Shown: positions 24,199-32,618 of the stretch, piece after piece
Position numbering within the stretch: the first letter of the stretch is position 1
Layout: the number at the start of each line of letters is the position of its first letter
Assembly (NCBI RefSeq): GCF_003605645.1
Contig: NZ_QVMU01000015.1
Location: 43,258-107,257, forward strand
Direction: 5' to 3'
From: Vibrio sinensis
GTDB taxonomy: Bacteria; Pseudomonadota; Gammaproteobacteria; Enterobacterales; Vibrionaceae
Length of the DNA stretch: 64,000 bases
The notes under the pieces: generated by a model
Databases searched by the model: none
What the model was told of the DNA's origin: nothing
What the model saw: the letters and a program-made list of their open reading frames with translations, nothing else
Program-made: the position numbers and the translations under genes

Positions 24199-26166
24199 TT
24201 ATTCTGCTTGAGCGTCGTTTTGTTGATCTTGTTCTACTTGACCATCTTCACGGACATCAAACTCAACGTGCCATTTTTGCCCGTTGTCTGCAGCGATCGC
24301 TTCTAAGTACAAAGTACCCAGTTCAGTTACGCGTGATGCTAATGTTACCGGAACCACTTCACCCTCACGACGTCCCTCTGAAACAGGAAGTGTCACTTGA
24401 ATTTCAGGCAACTCTTCTAGTTCTTCTGGTGACCAGTAATCAAGGTGAGTACCTGCGATATCGTCACGACGTACTGTTGAACCGAAGAATTGGAAATGAA
24501 CAGGTTGACCAATAACAAGACCAAACTCTTGGCTTGGCACAAGAACGCTAGAGCCCTCTTCCATACCAAATGGTGCAACACAAAGAGCTTCCATTGGTGG
24601 TGCCATTCCCGGAATTGCTGGCATCGCACTTTCAATACCAACGTAGTAAGCAGATGCAATACCACCGCGAATGCGCACGCCTTGGCCACGACGAACTGCG
24701 CCGTAGTATGCCGCGCCGCTCGCAACCGCAAGATCAAGGTCAACGCCAGATAAGCGTTTTGCCATTTCTGCGTCACCATCGATGAGCCATTCATTGATGG
24801 TTTCTTCTAGACGGTTAGCAAGTAATGGTGACTTAAGTACACCGCCGTTAAACAAGATTGCTGTAGGCTTAATGAACTCTGCCGCCGCAGCTTCCATCCC
24901 AGGCATGCCTGGCATATTAGCAAATGGGTTGTATTCAGCCGTTGAACCGTTTGACTGTGAATCTAACGCGTTAGCTTGCTTTGATAAGAAAGCCGCAATG
25001 TGACGAGTGATGCCTGCATCTTGTGCGTATGGCAAACCCATTTGTGTTAGTGCACCACGCGGTTTTTGAACCGGGTGATCAGTCACATTAACTTGCGGAA
25101 AGAAGCCGTCGACTAAAGTCTGTTGTACTTCTTGTTGCGTTAACTCTGTCTTCAATGTTGCACCAAGCAGTTTTGAACCACGGCTTGGTACCACGATTGG
25201 AACTGTTTGAAGTTCGCTATCTTTTAGTAGCGCTTCTTTCGCATCTCGGCACGCGTGCGTCATTGCTTGAACTTGCCAAGGTTGTAGATCTTTACCTTCT
25301 TGTGCCAGTTTCATTTTCAAGCGGAATGCGAGGGCTAAATCCATGTTGTCGCCACCCAATAGGATGTGCTCACCAACAGCGATACGATTTAGCGTCAAGT
25401 TGCCATCTTCTTCAGTCACTTCAACTAAAGAAAGGTCGGTCGTACCACCACCGATATCGATCACTAAAACGATATCACCGACAACCACTTCATCACGCCA
25501 TGTGTCGTTGCTGTTATCGATCCAGTTGTAGAGTGCCGCTTGAGGTTCTTCAAGCAAGGTTAGATGGCTAAAACCAACGTTACGCGCCGCTTCTGCGGTG
25601 AGATCACGAGCTGCAGGATCAAATGAAGCTGGTACTGTAATCGTGACATCTTGCTCAGCAAGTGGGTGGTTAGGGTGTGCGTAGTTCCAAGCATCTTTTA
25701 AATGCTCAAGATAGAGTTCAGTCGCGCGTAACGGTGATACTTTTTCTACTTCTTCAGGGCTACCTGCTGGAAGAAACGCATCGCGGCGATTAATACCAGA
25801 ATGACATAACCAAGATTTTGCACTCGCGATTAAACGAATCGGTGTTTTTGCACCAAGGTTACGAGCAATGGCACCGACTAACGCTTTTGGTTCTGTAGAC
25901 CACGGTAGTACACACGAATCCGAATTAAGTTCGTTTTCATGTGGTTGATAGAGGAAAGAACCTAGTTGGCTACGAGTTTCGACTGTACCCGGTGCGGTCA
26001 ATTGAGGAATTGGCATCACTTCTACGCGAGCGTCTTCATCTTGTGTATCAAGGAAAGAAAGCACACAGTGTGTTGTACCTAAGTCGATACCAACGCTATA
26101 TTGTGGTGCGCTTGACTCTTGGGTCTCTTGTTCTTGACTCGTTTGTACTTGAGTATTGTGTTCCAT
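24199..26166 (-). CDS. Atypical Hsp70-family protein, 655 residues
   Basis: An Hsp70-like ATPase: phosphate-1 'SVGIDLGTTHCVLSF' at about 24-38, phosphate-2 'LVIDIGGGTTDLSLVEV' near 233, adenosine motif 'ILFNGGVLKSPLLANRL' near 440. It carries an insertion rich in Gly/Met/Pro ('NPFANMPGMPGMEAAAAEF') before the adenosine motif. The region beyond about 490 is beta-rich and short, and there is no helical lid or EEVD-like end, only an acidic Gln/Glu tail. It resembles its larger neighbour in the N-terminal 480 residues, so the pair looks like an old duplication. Its start overlaps the DUF2760 stop by one base (TAATG), so translation of the two is coupled. Clients and co-chaperones are unknown. Confidence 0.88.
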   Translation of the reverse strand: MEHNTQVQTSQEQETQESSAPQYSVGIDLGTTHCVLSFLDTQDEDARVEVMPIPQLTAPGTVETRSQLGSFLYQPHENELNSDSCVLPWSTEPKALVGAIARNLGAKTPIRLIASAKSWLCHSGINRRDAFLPAGSPEEVEKVSPLRATELYLEHLKDAWNYAHPNHPLAEQDVTITVPASFDPAARDLTAEAARNVGFSHLTLLEEPQAALYNWIDNSNDTWRDEVVVGDIVLVIDIGGGTTDLSLVEVTEEDGNLTLNRIAVGEHILLGGDNMDLALAFRLKMKLAQEGKDLQPWQVQAMTHACRDAKEALLKDSELQTVPIVVPSRGSKLLGATLKTELTQQEVQQTLVDGFFPQVNVTDHPVQKPRGALTQMGLPYAQDAGITRHIAAFLSKQANALDSQSNGSTAEYNPFANMPGMPGMEAAAAEFIKPTAILFNGGVLKSPLLANRLEETINEWLIDGDAEMAKRLSGVDLDLAVASGAAYYGAVRRGQGVRIRGGIASAYYVGIESAMPAIPGMAPPMEALCVAPFGMEEGSSVLVPSQEFGLVIGQPVHFQFFGSTVRRDDIAGTHLDYWSPEELEELPEIQVTLPVSEGRREGEVVPVTLASRVTELGTLYLEAIAADNGQKWHVEFDVREDGQVEQDQQNDAQAE

Positions 26167-26798
26167 TACAGCTCAACCTCTGCTGGGGCAATAACAGATG
26201 CATCATAGTTTTCAGCTAGTTTAGGCAGGTTCATTGCTGTTGCTTTCCAACCTTTATGAACTAGCGTGCCATTGAATGGCGCATGACCTGTTACGTTGCC
26301 GGTTAAACGGATTTCTTGTGGGTTGAAGCCCTCTGCAACAACAATACGTGTTTCTTCATCTTCATTGCGAATGTGCGCAAGAGTGATGTAGTCGTTTAGT
26401 ACTTTTTGACCACCAGTGTGAATCACACGTGCTGCTGCGCCTACATCTTCATCAGAGAACGATGTTAGGTCTTCTTTTAAGAAGTCGATCAGACGCGCTT
26501 CTTGTTGCATGATTGATAGCAATTGCATTGCAGAATCCGTCGATGCTGTTGCCAGTTTCGATTCTACTTCAACTACCTTTTCAATAACTTTTTCTACTTC
26601 GACAATCTTTTCGACTTCAATAATTTTTTCGACAGGTTTTTCTACTTCGATGATTTTTTCAACCGGTTTCTCAACTATTTTCTCGATAACTTTTGATTTG
26701 CGAGAAACGGCGATAATGAGCAACAACACACTTGAAACCGCAAGGCCAGCGTGGAGCATATCGAATGTTTGAGGAATCATTTGTAAATCGAAAGTCAT
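26166..26798 (-). CDS. DUF2760 membrane-anchored protein with Val-Glu-Lys coiled stalk
   Basis: A 210-residue protein. One membrane helix at about 15-32 is followed by a striking charged repeat at 38-80 built from 'VEKIIEVEKPVEK'-type units, and then a globular DUF2760 domain from about 85 to the end ('LLSIMQQEARLIDFLKEDLTSFSDEDVGAAARVIH', 'PFNGTLVHKGWKA'). The repeat could be an extended or coiled stalk of roughly 40 residues, lifting the domain off the inner membrane. ATG 26798 is chosen because AAGAGA lies upstream and the extra 35 residues of a longer frame look non-coding. It is first in an operon with the 655-residue Hsp70-like protein, so it may tether that chaperone to the membrane (inference). 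Confidence 0.85.
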   Translation of the reverse strand: MTFDLQMIPQTFDMLHAGLAVSSVLLLIIAVSRKSKVIEKIVEKPVEKIIEVEKPVEKIIEVEKIVEVEKVIEKVVEVESKLATASTDSAMQLLSIMQQEARLIDFLKEDLTSFSDEDVGAAARVIHTGGQKVLNDYITLAHIRNEDEETRIVVAEGFNPQEIRLTGNVTGHAPFNGTLVHKGWKATAMNLPKLAENYDASVIAPAEVEL

Positions 26799-26826
26799 GA
26801 TAATTCTCTTATTCCGTGTAATTAAT

Positions 26827-26849
26827 AGTGAGTTTAGCTCTAACTCACT
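26827..26849. promoter_or_regulatory. Perfect dyad upstream of the DUF2760-Hsp70 operon
   Basis: AGTGAGTT and AACTCACT are 8-base inverted arms around a 7-base centre, 29-51 bases upstream of the DUF2760 start. It could be an operator or a hairpin in the 5' leader. The remaining bases up to the exonuclease gene at 27261 (about 410) hold no gene that I can support. Confidence 0.45.
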
Positions 26850-27260
26850 CGGGGCATATTGCCGATTTATAGGATAAATAGGGGCGAATAGTATCACATT
26901 CAAGTCTATAGGCTTGTAGAAAACCGTTATTCCAGCAGGGAAAACGAATCAACTGACGCCATTTTAGGCGTTCCGCAAGCGACTTTGCCGCGTTTACCAA
27001 TAAAATGATAATAAAAAGGGTGGGTTAGATACACTTGGTAGAGATTCGCTAACTTGTGTTAGGTCAGGCGCACAGAGTATTTATTTCTTGTAACTACACC
27101 GGAGTTTCATTGGAGAGCATGAGCCCATGAATGAAAAAATGTGGCGCAAAGTTGCTGGATAACTCAGCAGTCGCACCTATAGGGGTTCGAAATTTTGCCT
27201 CATTTGGGTTAGAATCCTCGGCTTTCAATCTTTAGAACCAAATTTTTATATAGGCGAACG

Positions 27261-27791
27261 ATGAACCATAACCGTATAGTTTGTTTCGATTTAGAAATGT
27301 GCTGTTGGAATGTTGATGGGGTAGGTACCACGGGCGAAATTATTGAAGTGGGGCTAGCTGAGATCGACCTTGTACGTGGCGAAATCGTCAAAAGGGCGCA
27401 ATATTATGTCAAACCTGAACATGATGAAGTGTCGCTATTTTGCTGTGAGTTAACCGGAATCTCGCCAAGAAAGATTGAGAAGCAGGGCCGCCCACTTGCG
27501 GCTGTACTGAAGTCTATCATTAAGAATTTTGGTGGTGCGAACAAGATTTATGCCTCATGGGGTCGTGATGACCTTATTTTGGCAAAAGAGTGCGCGGACA
27601 AAGGTCTTGAAATGCCGTTTAATGAGTTCATTAATCTTGCCACGTTATACCGAATTCAGAATCGACTAAAAGATAAAAGAATTGGGCATAAGGCAGCACA
27701 AGAAGCAAAAGGCATAGATTGGGAAGGTCGCCAGCATTCAGGTTATGTTGATGCGCACAATCTAGCAAAATTGGCGTTAACGATGCTTTAA
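27261..27791 (+). CDS. ERI1/KapD-like DEDDh 3'-5' exonuclease
   Basis: A 176-residue exonuclease of the DEDD superfamily. Motif I is 'CFDLEMCCWN' (Asp10, Glu12). Motif II is 'GRDDLILAKECA' within 'YASWGRDDLIL'. Motif III is 'SGYVDAHNLAKLAL', with the His of 'RQHSGYVDAHN' making it DEDDh. The Cys-Cys-Trp after motif I and 'TGISPRKIEKQG' are like the ERI1/3'hExo and KapD group, which trims structured RNA, in contrast to DnaQ proofreading subunits. Monocistronic, followed by a good terminator. Confidence 0.85.
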   Translation: MNHNRIVCFDLEMCCWNVDGVGTTGEIIEVGLAEIDLVRGEIVKRAQYYVKPEHDEVSLFCCELTGISPRKIEKQGRPLAAVLKSIIKNFGGANKIYASWGRDDLILAKECADKGLEMPFNEFINLATLYRIQNRLKDKRIGHKAAQEAKGIDWEGRQHSGYVDAHNLAKLALTML

Positions 27792-27853
27792 GTTCAATTT
27801 TTTAGTTTAACGTTTTCAATTAGAGCTTGGTATTTCAATATTTGTATTTCAAT

Positions 27854-27877
27854 AAAAAGGCGCGTTAGCGCCTTTTT
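27854..27877 (+). terminator. Terminator after the exonuclease gene
   Basis: A 10-bp perfect stem (AAAAAGGCGC / GCGCCTTTTT) with a GTTA loop, with T runs usable on both strands. Confidence 0.88.
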
Positions 27878-27954
27878 ACGTATCGATTTAAAAATAAAGC
27901 TTAAAGACAAAGGTTACGGATTATCTACGTAACGTTTATACCTATATATTCAGT

Positions 27955-27985
27955 CCCTTGGCGATAGTTTCCCCTTGGCGATAGT
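27955..27985. repeat. 14-base tandem direct repeat after the TerB-like gene
   Basis: CCCTTGGCGATAGT occurs twice with a 17-base period (27955-27968 and 27972-27985), just past the stop of the minus-strand TerB-like gene. A recent slippage duplication is likely. Confidence 0.85.
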
Positions 27986-27989
27986 CTCG

Positions 27990-28475
27990 CTACTTCTCAT
28001 CTGCACCGTCTTGTTTTTCCGTTGCAGACTGCTTTTCTGTGACAGATAGCTTTGCACGAATAAAATCACGGTGATCTACATAGAGTAATTCTGCAGTTTT
28101 ACGGATTACGGCTTCTTCAAGCGGATCAATATCACCGTCTGCATGAGCAACTTCCCACATCGCTTGAATAAGTTGATAGCGTGTTTCTTGGCTGAGTTCA
28201 CGCAGTTGTGATGTGAAATCATATAATGAAGCGGAGTCTTTCCGATTGACTTCGGCTTTTCCCAACAATACTTGAGCTTGTTGTTCATTTAACGCCAGTA
28301 AGCGAATCAATAACTGTTGTTTCGCTTGTTGCTCCGAGAGATCAATTTGATGATCAGCTCCAGCAACTTCGCACAGTAAACACGCTATCGCTAGATTCGG
28401 GTCATTGTGGCTGTGGTGGCCAAGGTCATTGCCATCTAACAGTTGTTTAAACAATTTGGTGATCGAATTGAGCAT
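27990..28475 (-). CDS. TerB-fold protein
   Basis: A 161-residue helical protein of the TerB/tellurite-resistance fold: 'PNLAIACLLCEVAGADHQIDLSEQQAKQQLLIRLL' and 'LIQAMWEVAHADGDIDPLEEAVIRKTAELLYVDHRDFIRAKL' are the two repeated acidic 'AHADGxxDxxE' motifs of the family. TerB domains bind divalent metal and occur in stress and envelope proteins. This single-domain form does not by itself imply tellurite resistance. The Gln/Lys/Glu tail is low complexity. It lies downstream of the PhoD-like gene on the same strand after a hairpin. Confidence 0.85.
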   Translation of the reverse strand: MLNSITKLFKQLLDGNDLGHHSHNDPNLAIACLLCEVAGADHQIDLSEQQAKQQLLIRLLALNEQQAQVLLGKAEVNRKDSASLYDFTSQLRELSQETRYQLIQAMWEVAHADGDIDPLEEAVIRKTAELLYVDHRDFIRAKLSVTEKQSATEKQDGADEK

Positions 28476-28539
28476 CAGTCGCGCCTATCTTTTAGTTTAT
28501 ATTTTCGTTTATCTCTTTTTGCTCAAAATGCTGAGCTAA

Positions 28540-28568
28540 TGAGTAGCCTTAAGAACTCGGGCTACTCA
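28540..28568 (-). terminator. Hairpin after the PhoD-like gene
   Basis: TGAGTAGCC and GGCTACTCA form a 9-bp perfect stem with an 11-base loop, 13 bases after the phosphatase stop. The tail is weak, so it may be a 3'-end-protecting hairpin or a partial terminator ahead of the TerB-like gene. Confidence 0.5.
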
Positions 28569-28580
28569 GTATATATAGTG

Positions 28581-30635
28581 TTATTCGAGCGCGTTCTCAA
28601 CCTGTAGATGCTGAGGTTTTGTCTCGATTGGTGGAAAATATATTTCCATACCATCACCAGTAAGAATTGAAATTTGACTTGGTTTTCCTTTGCTATCAAG
28701 TTTCAATTCACCAATGGCGCTGGCATTGACTAGGCGTCGGTGGCCGGGAATATCCGGGTCTCGTTTGCTGATTTTTAGGCGCTTACGCTTAGTCAAATAG
28801 TTGAGTGGCGAGCGCGGTGAATAGAGTGCTCGGTCAATTCTATCGAAGATAGCTAATAGCGGCTCAGGAAACTGATTTTTAAAGCCACTGCATGTGATTT
28901 GGAAAATATTCGGACTGCATTTTCGAAAACGCAGTTTGATGTCATAAGCAAATGAGTAATGCACGTCACCAGACAAAATTACAAAATTAGTCGGGGTTTT
29001 GGTATGGGTAAAAATACTCAGTAAAGTATTGGCGCTGCCCGGATGTGCCATCCAGTTTTCAGCGTCAATAAGTAAAGGTTCCCCTAACCAAGTAAAGGCA
29101 CGCTGCATGGTTTCAATAAACTTCACCCCAAACATTGGCGCTGCAGAAACAATGATAACCTTGTCTTGATGCATCAGTTCTTGGTGAAACTCAATTAATG
29201 CTTCCCAGTCCATTAATCCTGATGGCTTATTCATACGAGACTCTGAGCGCCAGCGGCGAGTACGAGTATCCAATACCACGACTTTTGGTGATGTATGGAT
29301 GGTGTAGTGCCAGCGTTCAAAAGTGTACAAATAGCGAATCAAATCATCTTGTCGATGAGCCGTTTCCTGTTGTACTGAGACGGCAATTGAATGGGGGCTA
29401 GTTGACGCAATATCGAGGGTCGGATCGGTCACCGCTTGTGTTAATAGCTGCTGTGAGGTCGCATGTGAAAAGTAACGCTCAGCTAAAGGTAATAACTCGA
29501 GCTGGAAGTTATCCGGCTCATTACCCCAACCTTGGCATAGCCAGTAGGCAATCATCCCATTGCCGATCAATCGTTTGGCAAATGGGTTCTCATGAGCGGC
29601 CTTTTCCCAACCAATGGTGAGGTTCCAATCATCGGTAATATCATGGTCGTCAAAAATCATGTACGTCGGCACGTGGGCAAATAATCGCTGCACATTAGGT
29701 AGGCCAGCAATAAAATCGCTAATGGCATCGCGTTCATCTCGCCATTGCTGTTGTAAGCGTGGCGTTAGTGTTTTTCCACCGTGGGTAAAACGGTTATCAG
29801 CTAGGCGAGTTAAATTGATTCTCGACCACAATTGCGGCGACCAAACCAAAATGTACATAGCAAAAAATTCAGCAAACGTGATGAGGTGGTTATGGCATTC
29901 GCGTGAGCTAAAAATGGGTTTATGGCGCGCAGGTAGCCATTGCATTACCCCATCTTTCTGTTCTTGATAACGTGGCAAAATAGACTCACGGCCATAAAAA
30001 CAATCAGGGTGCTGATATAGAACAGTGCTGTTAGGAATTGAAGTACTTGCTTGCCATTCATCGCTGACGAAGCTTTCATCGGGTAAACCTAATAACTCAA
30101 TGACTTGATGAATGGCATCAAGCATCGGTCCTGCTACGTGATCAGCATAGATTTGATCGCCACTCATCATCAGCATGTCAGGCCTATCTTGAATAGCGAG
30201 TTTTGCTATTTTAAGGTCAGCTTGAACTAAAGCGTCTTTACTCGGGTGGTGGGGATTACGACATGAACCGTGCAATACATAATCGGCTTTGGTTGAGATG
30301 GTAAAAACTGGATTTACTTCATCTTGATAAACCAAACTTGGCACTAAATCAGTCAGTAAGCCTTGCTGAGTTTTAAATTGATAACTGAGTGCAACATTGG
30401 TGGGGAATGCGCTCTTAAATTGAGCCAAGACGACGTAAGCTTTATCACCCACTTTTAATTGCTGACATTGTGCTAAATCGGCCTGATAAATGAGCGCCTG
30501 TTCGGGTTCATCAAAAAGCTGAAAATGACCAATGAGAGGTTCACTGGTGACAAACCAAAATACCAACTCATCTGGGGTGGTTTTTCTTAAAATTGGACCT
30601 GCCAGAATTAAAGGAATGGGTGAATCTTGTATCAT
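28581..30635 (-). CDS. PhoD-like metallophosphatase
   Basis: A 684-residue protein with no signal peptide. A beta-sandwich-like N-terminal part to about 140 is followed by a PhoD-type metallophosphatase domain: 'GSCRNPHH', 'MMSGDQIYADHVAG' (metal-binding Asp), 'IFDDHDITDDWN' and 'VILSGDVHYSFAYD' are the family's metal and active-site motifs. It should be a cytoplasmic phosphodiesterase or phosphomonoesterase. Substrates of this long bacterial group are not defined. The start overlaps the stop of the 123-residue upstream gene (ATGA), so the two are co-translated. Confidence 0.87.
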   Translation of the reverse strand: MIQDSPIPLILAGPILRKTTPDELVFWFVTSEPLIGHFQLFDEPEQALIYQADLAQCQQLKVGDKAYVVLAQFKSAFPTNVALSYQFKTQQGLLTDLVPSLVYQDEVNPVFTISTKADYVLHGSCRNPHHPSKDALVQADLKIAKLAIQDRPDMLMMSGDQIYADHVAGPMLDAIHQVIELLGLPDESFVSDEWQASTSIPNSTVLYQHPDCFYGRESILPRYQEQKDGVMQWLPARHKPIFSSRECHNHLITFAEFFAMYILVWSPQLWSRINLTRLADNRFTHGGKTLTPRLQQQWRDERDAISDFIAGLPNVQRLFAHVPTYMIFDDHDITDDWNLTIGWEKAAHENPFAKRLIGNGMIAYWLCQGWGNEPDNFQLELLPLAERYFSHATSQQLLTQAVTDPTLDIASTSPHSIAVSVQQETAHRQDDLIRYLYTFERWHYTIHTSPKVVVLDTRTRRWRSESRMNKPSGLMDWEALIEFHQELMHQDKVIIVSAAPMFGVKFIETMQRAFTWLGEPLLIDAENWMAHPGSANTLLSIFTHTKTPTNFVILSGDVHYSFAYDIKLRFRKCSPNIFQITCSGFKNQFPEPLLAIFDRIDRALYSPRSPLNYLTKRKRLKISKRDPDIPGHRRLVNASAIGELKLDSKGKPSQISILTGDGMEIYFPPIETKPQHLQVENALE

Positions 30636-31003
30636 GCATTTACCACTGTGTTTTCTGCTTCGGCTGCTTGTTCAAATATTTCGATCATCTCTGAGCTAGT
30701 CAATTCGTGACCCATTAAAAAAAGTGCCAACATCGCATCAGCTTTGGCCTGACTCTCTGAATTTTCATCCAGTAATTGAACGAAACGTTGACGAATCATG
30801 TCAATTTCATGTTCAACAAACCCTCGACCTTCTTCCTCCCCAAGATCTTCATCCGGAGCATTGTCAAAGGACATAAGTAAAATATTGCCGTGTAAAGAGG
30901 CATCGAGCAAGCGCTCAGGTAGCCACTCATCACCGGTAGCAATGTCGGGGTCGCACCCTTCTGGTAGGGCATCAAGTAGTTTTTTTAATTCAGATGCTTT
31001 CAC
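30632..31003 (-). CDS. Hypothetical acidic protein, 123 residues, coupled to the PhoD-like gene
   Basis: A strongly acidic 123-residue protein with no signal peptide or membrane segment. 'MKASELKKLLDALPEGCDPDIATGDEWLPERLLDA' resembles small beta-containing DUF proteins with a 'DPD' turn; the C-terminal half is helical. I do not recognise a family. Its stop overlaps the PhoD-like start by four bases, which argues that it is a real gene and a likely functional partner of the phosphatase. Confidence 0.7.
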   Translation of the reverse strand: MKASELKKLLDALPEGCDPDIATGDEWLPERLLDASLHGNILLMSFDNAPDEDLGEEEGRGFVEHEIDMIRQRFVQLLDENSESQAKADAMLALFLMGHELTSSEMIEIFEQAAEAENTVVNA

Positions 31004-31120
31004 AATATTCTGAGCTTACGTATGGTTGTTTGGTATTTTAACGGCGAAATGAAGAGAAACATAAGCATTTACTGATTCAATTGGCTATAAATTTAAAGAG
31101 ATAAAGAAAAACAGCATAGG

Positions 31121-32503
31121 ATGTACTGGAAAATGAAAGGGAATTGGGCTCGTAGTAACGTTGTGGGTTCTTATATAGTGTGGTGTTTTTTGTGTTCAGA
31201 TCTGGCATTAGCGAGTGAAGATTTTGACCAGAGAATAAAAGACCGATCAAGAGAAGAAGCTGATTGGGGGATCGCAGCAACCTACCGGGTTGCATCTATT
31301 CCATTTAGTGTTGCAGATGGTGACCAAAGTGTAAGTACTTTTGTCCCCATGATGTTTTTTGAAAATGAGTTCGTTTTTGTCGATGGGCTAGAGGGTGGTG
31401 TTTATCTATACCATGATGACGAGCAGCGGTTCGATATTAGTGCGGTAACGCGTTTGCGTTTTGTTGATATTCCGGCATCGCTGCAAAATGCCAATCAAGG
31501 CGATGCTGCTGATTTTGGCTTTCAATGGCGAATGAACCTTGACCCAAATTGGCATGCGGATATTGAAGTGATGAGTGATGATCAGTTTCGATTTCATGGT
31601 AACTGGCGTCTTGGTAGTGAGTGGCAAGCTGGTGATTGGCTATTGGAGCCGACCATGACGTTGCGATACAAAGATGCCGACTTCAATAGTCAATATTACG
31701 CATTTTCAGAATTCACTCATCAACGTATCGGTGCGGGGCTTGATTTTAACGTGGGCTTAGATTGGCGCTACCACGTTTATTCGAATTTGTATTTGCTAGG
31801 CTCAACCAGCGTGACGCGATTAGACAGCAATGCTTACAATGCAGATATTGTTGATGACCGATATCAAGGGGAGTTCTCATTGGGATTTGGTTTTTTCAAT
31901 GCCCCTCATTCGGCCAAATCATCGATGAGTGACTCAAAAGTCATTGCTAACCAACCGTATTTTCGCCTTGCTCACGGTTGGGCAACACCGTCAAATATCG
32001 GCGATATCATGCGTTTCAACCGCGAAAAAGATCCATTCAATAATCAGTTAAGCTCTCTGTTTTATGGTCATCCATTAACTGATGAACTGTTTGGGCTGCC
32101 TCTTGATATTTACCTGACGCCGGGAATTGCTCATCACTGGTCTTCCGAAGTGCAATCCGCTAGCACCGAGTGGGTGTTAGCCGTGAAAGCTTACTACACC
32201 TTTAATTGGCCAACACCATGGCGGGTGGGTGTTGCAGAGGGGGTGTCATATATTGACAATATTACTTATGTAGAGGGCTCAGAGATGGAGGAAAAAGGGT
32301 ATACCCCAAGCCATCTTCTTAACTACCTCGATTTTTCAGTCGACGTGAACATTGGACAGTTACTCAATATTAAAGATTGGCGTGATGTCTGGCTCGGTTA
32401 CTCATTACATCATCGTTCAGCGATATTTGAGAGCGCCTCACAGTTTGGCCGAATCAAAGGGGGCAGCAATTACAATACGGTTTATTTGCAAGTGGATTTT
32501 TAA
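31121..32503 (+). CDS. Outer-membrane protein: MipA/OmpV-like barrel with a PagL-like C-terminal part
   Basis: A 460-residue exported protein; the signal sequence ends near 'LALAS'. An internal Met at 31133 is an alternative start with a more typical signal. About 40-265 resembles the MipA/OmpV family ('WGIAATYRVASIPF', 'LDSNAYNADIVDDRYQGEFSLGFGFF'). The region from about 285 to the end is a second set of beta strands ending 'GYSLHHRSAIFESASQFG' and 'GGSNYNTVYLQVDF'; the HxS motif and terminal aromatic resemble lipid A 3-O-deacylase (PagL) barrels. Typical MipA proteins are near 250 residues, so this looks like two barrels in one chain. The first half is the firmer assignment; deacylase activity is inference. 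Confidence 0.7.
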   Translation: MYWKMKGNWARSNVVGSYIVWCFLCSDLALASEDFDQRIKDRSREEADWGIAATYRVASIPFSVADGDQSVSTFVPMMFFENEFVFVDGLEGGVYLYHDDEQRFDISAVTRLRFVDIPASLQNANQGDAADFGFQWRMNLDPNWHADIEVMSDDQFRFHGNWRLGSEWQAGDWLLEPTMTLRYKDADFNSQYYAFSEFTHQRIGAGLDFNVGLDWRYHVYSNLYLLGSTSVTRLDSNAYNADIVDDRYQGEFSLGFGFFNAPHSAKSSMSDSKVIANQPYFRLAHGWATPSNIGDIMRFNREKDPFNNQLSSLFYGHPLTDELFGLPLDIYLTPGIAHHWSSEVQSASTEWVLAVKAYYTFNWPTPWRVGVAEGVSYIDNITYVEGSEMEEKGYTPSHLLNYLDFSVDVNIGQLLNIKDWRDVWLGYSLHHRSAIFESASQFGRIKGGSNYNTVYLQVDF

Positions 32504-32618
32504 TCCCAAAGTCGTGCGGAAATGAGATGCCACTCTAAACACCCGTAGGGAAGACGTTTTTTGTGATTATGTGATACAATCCGCGCAGTTTTTTGTAGTG
32601 AAAATAATAGGAATTGCT

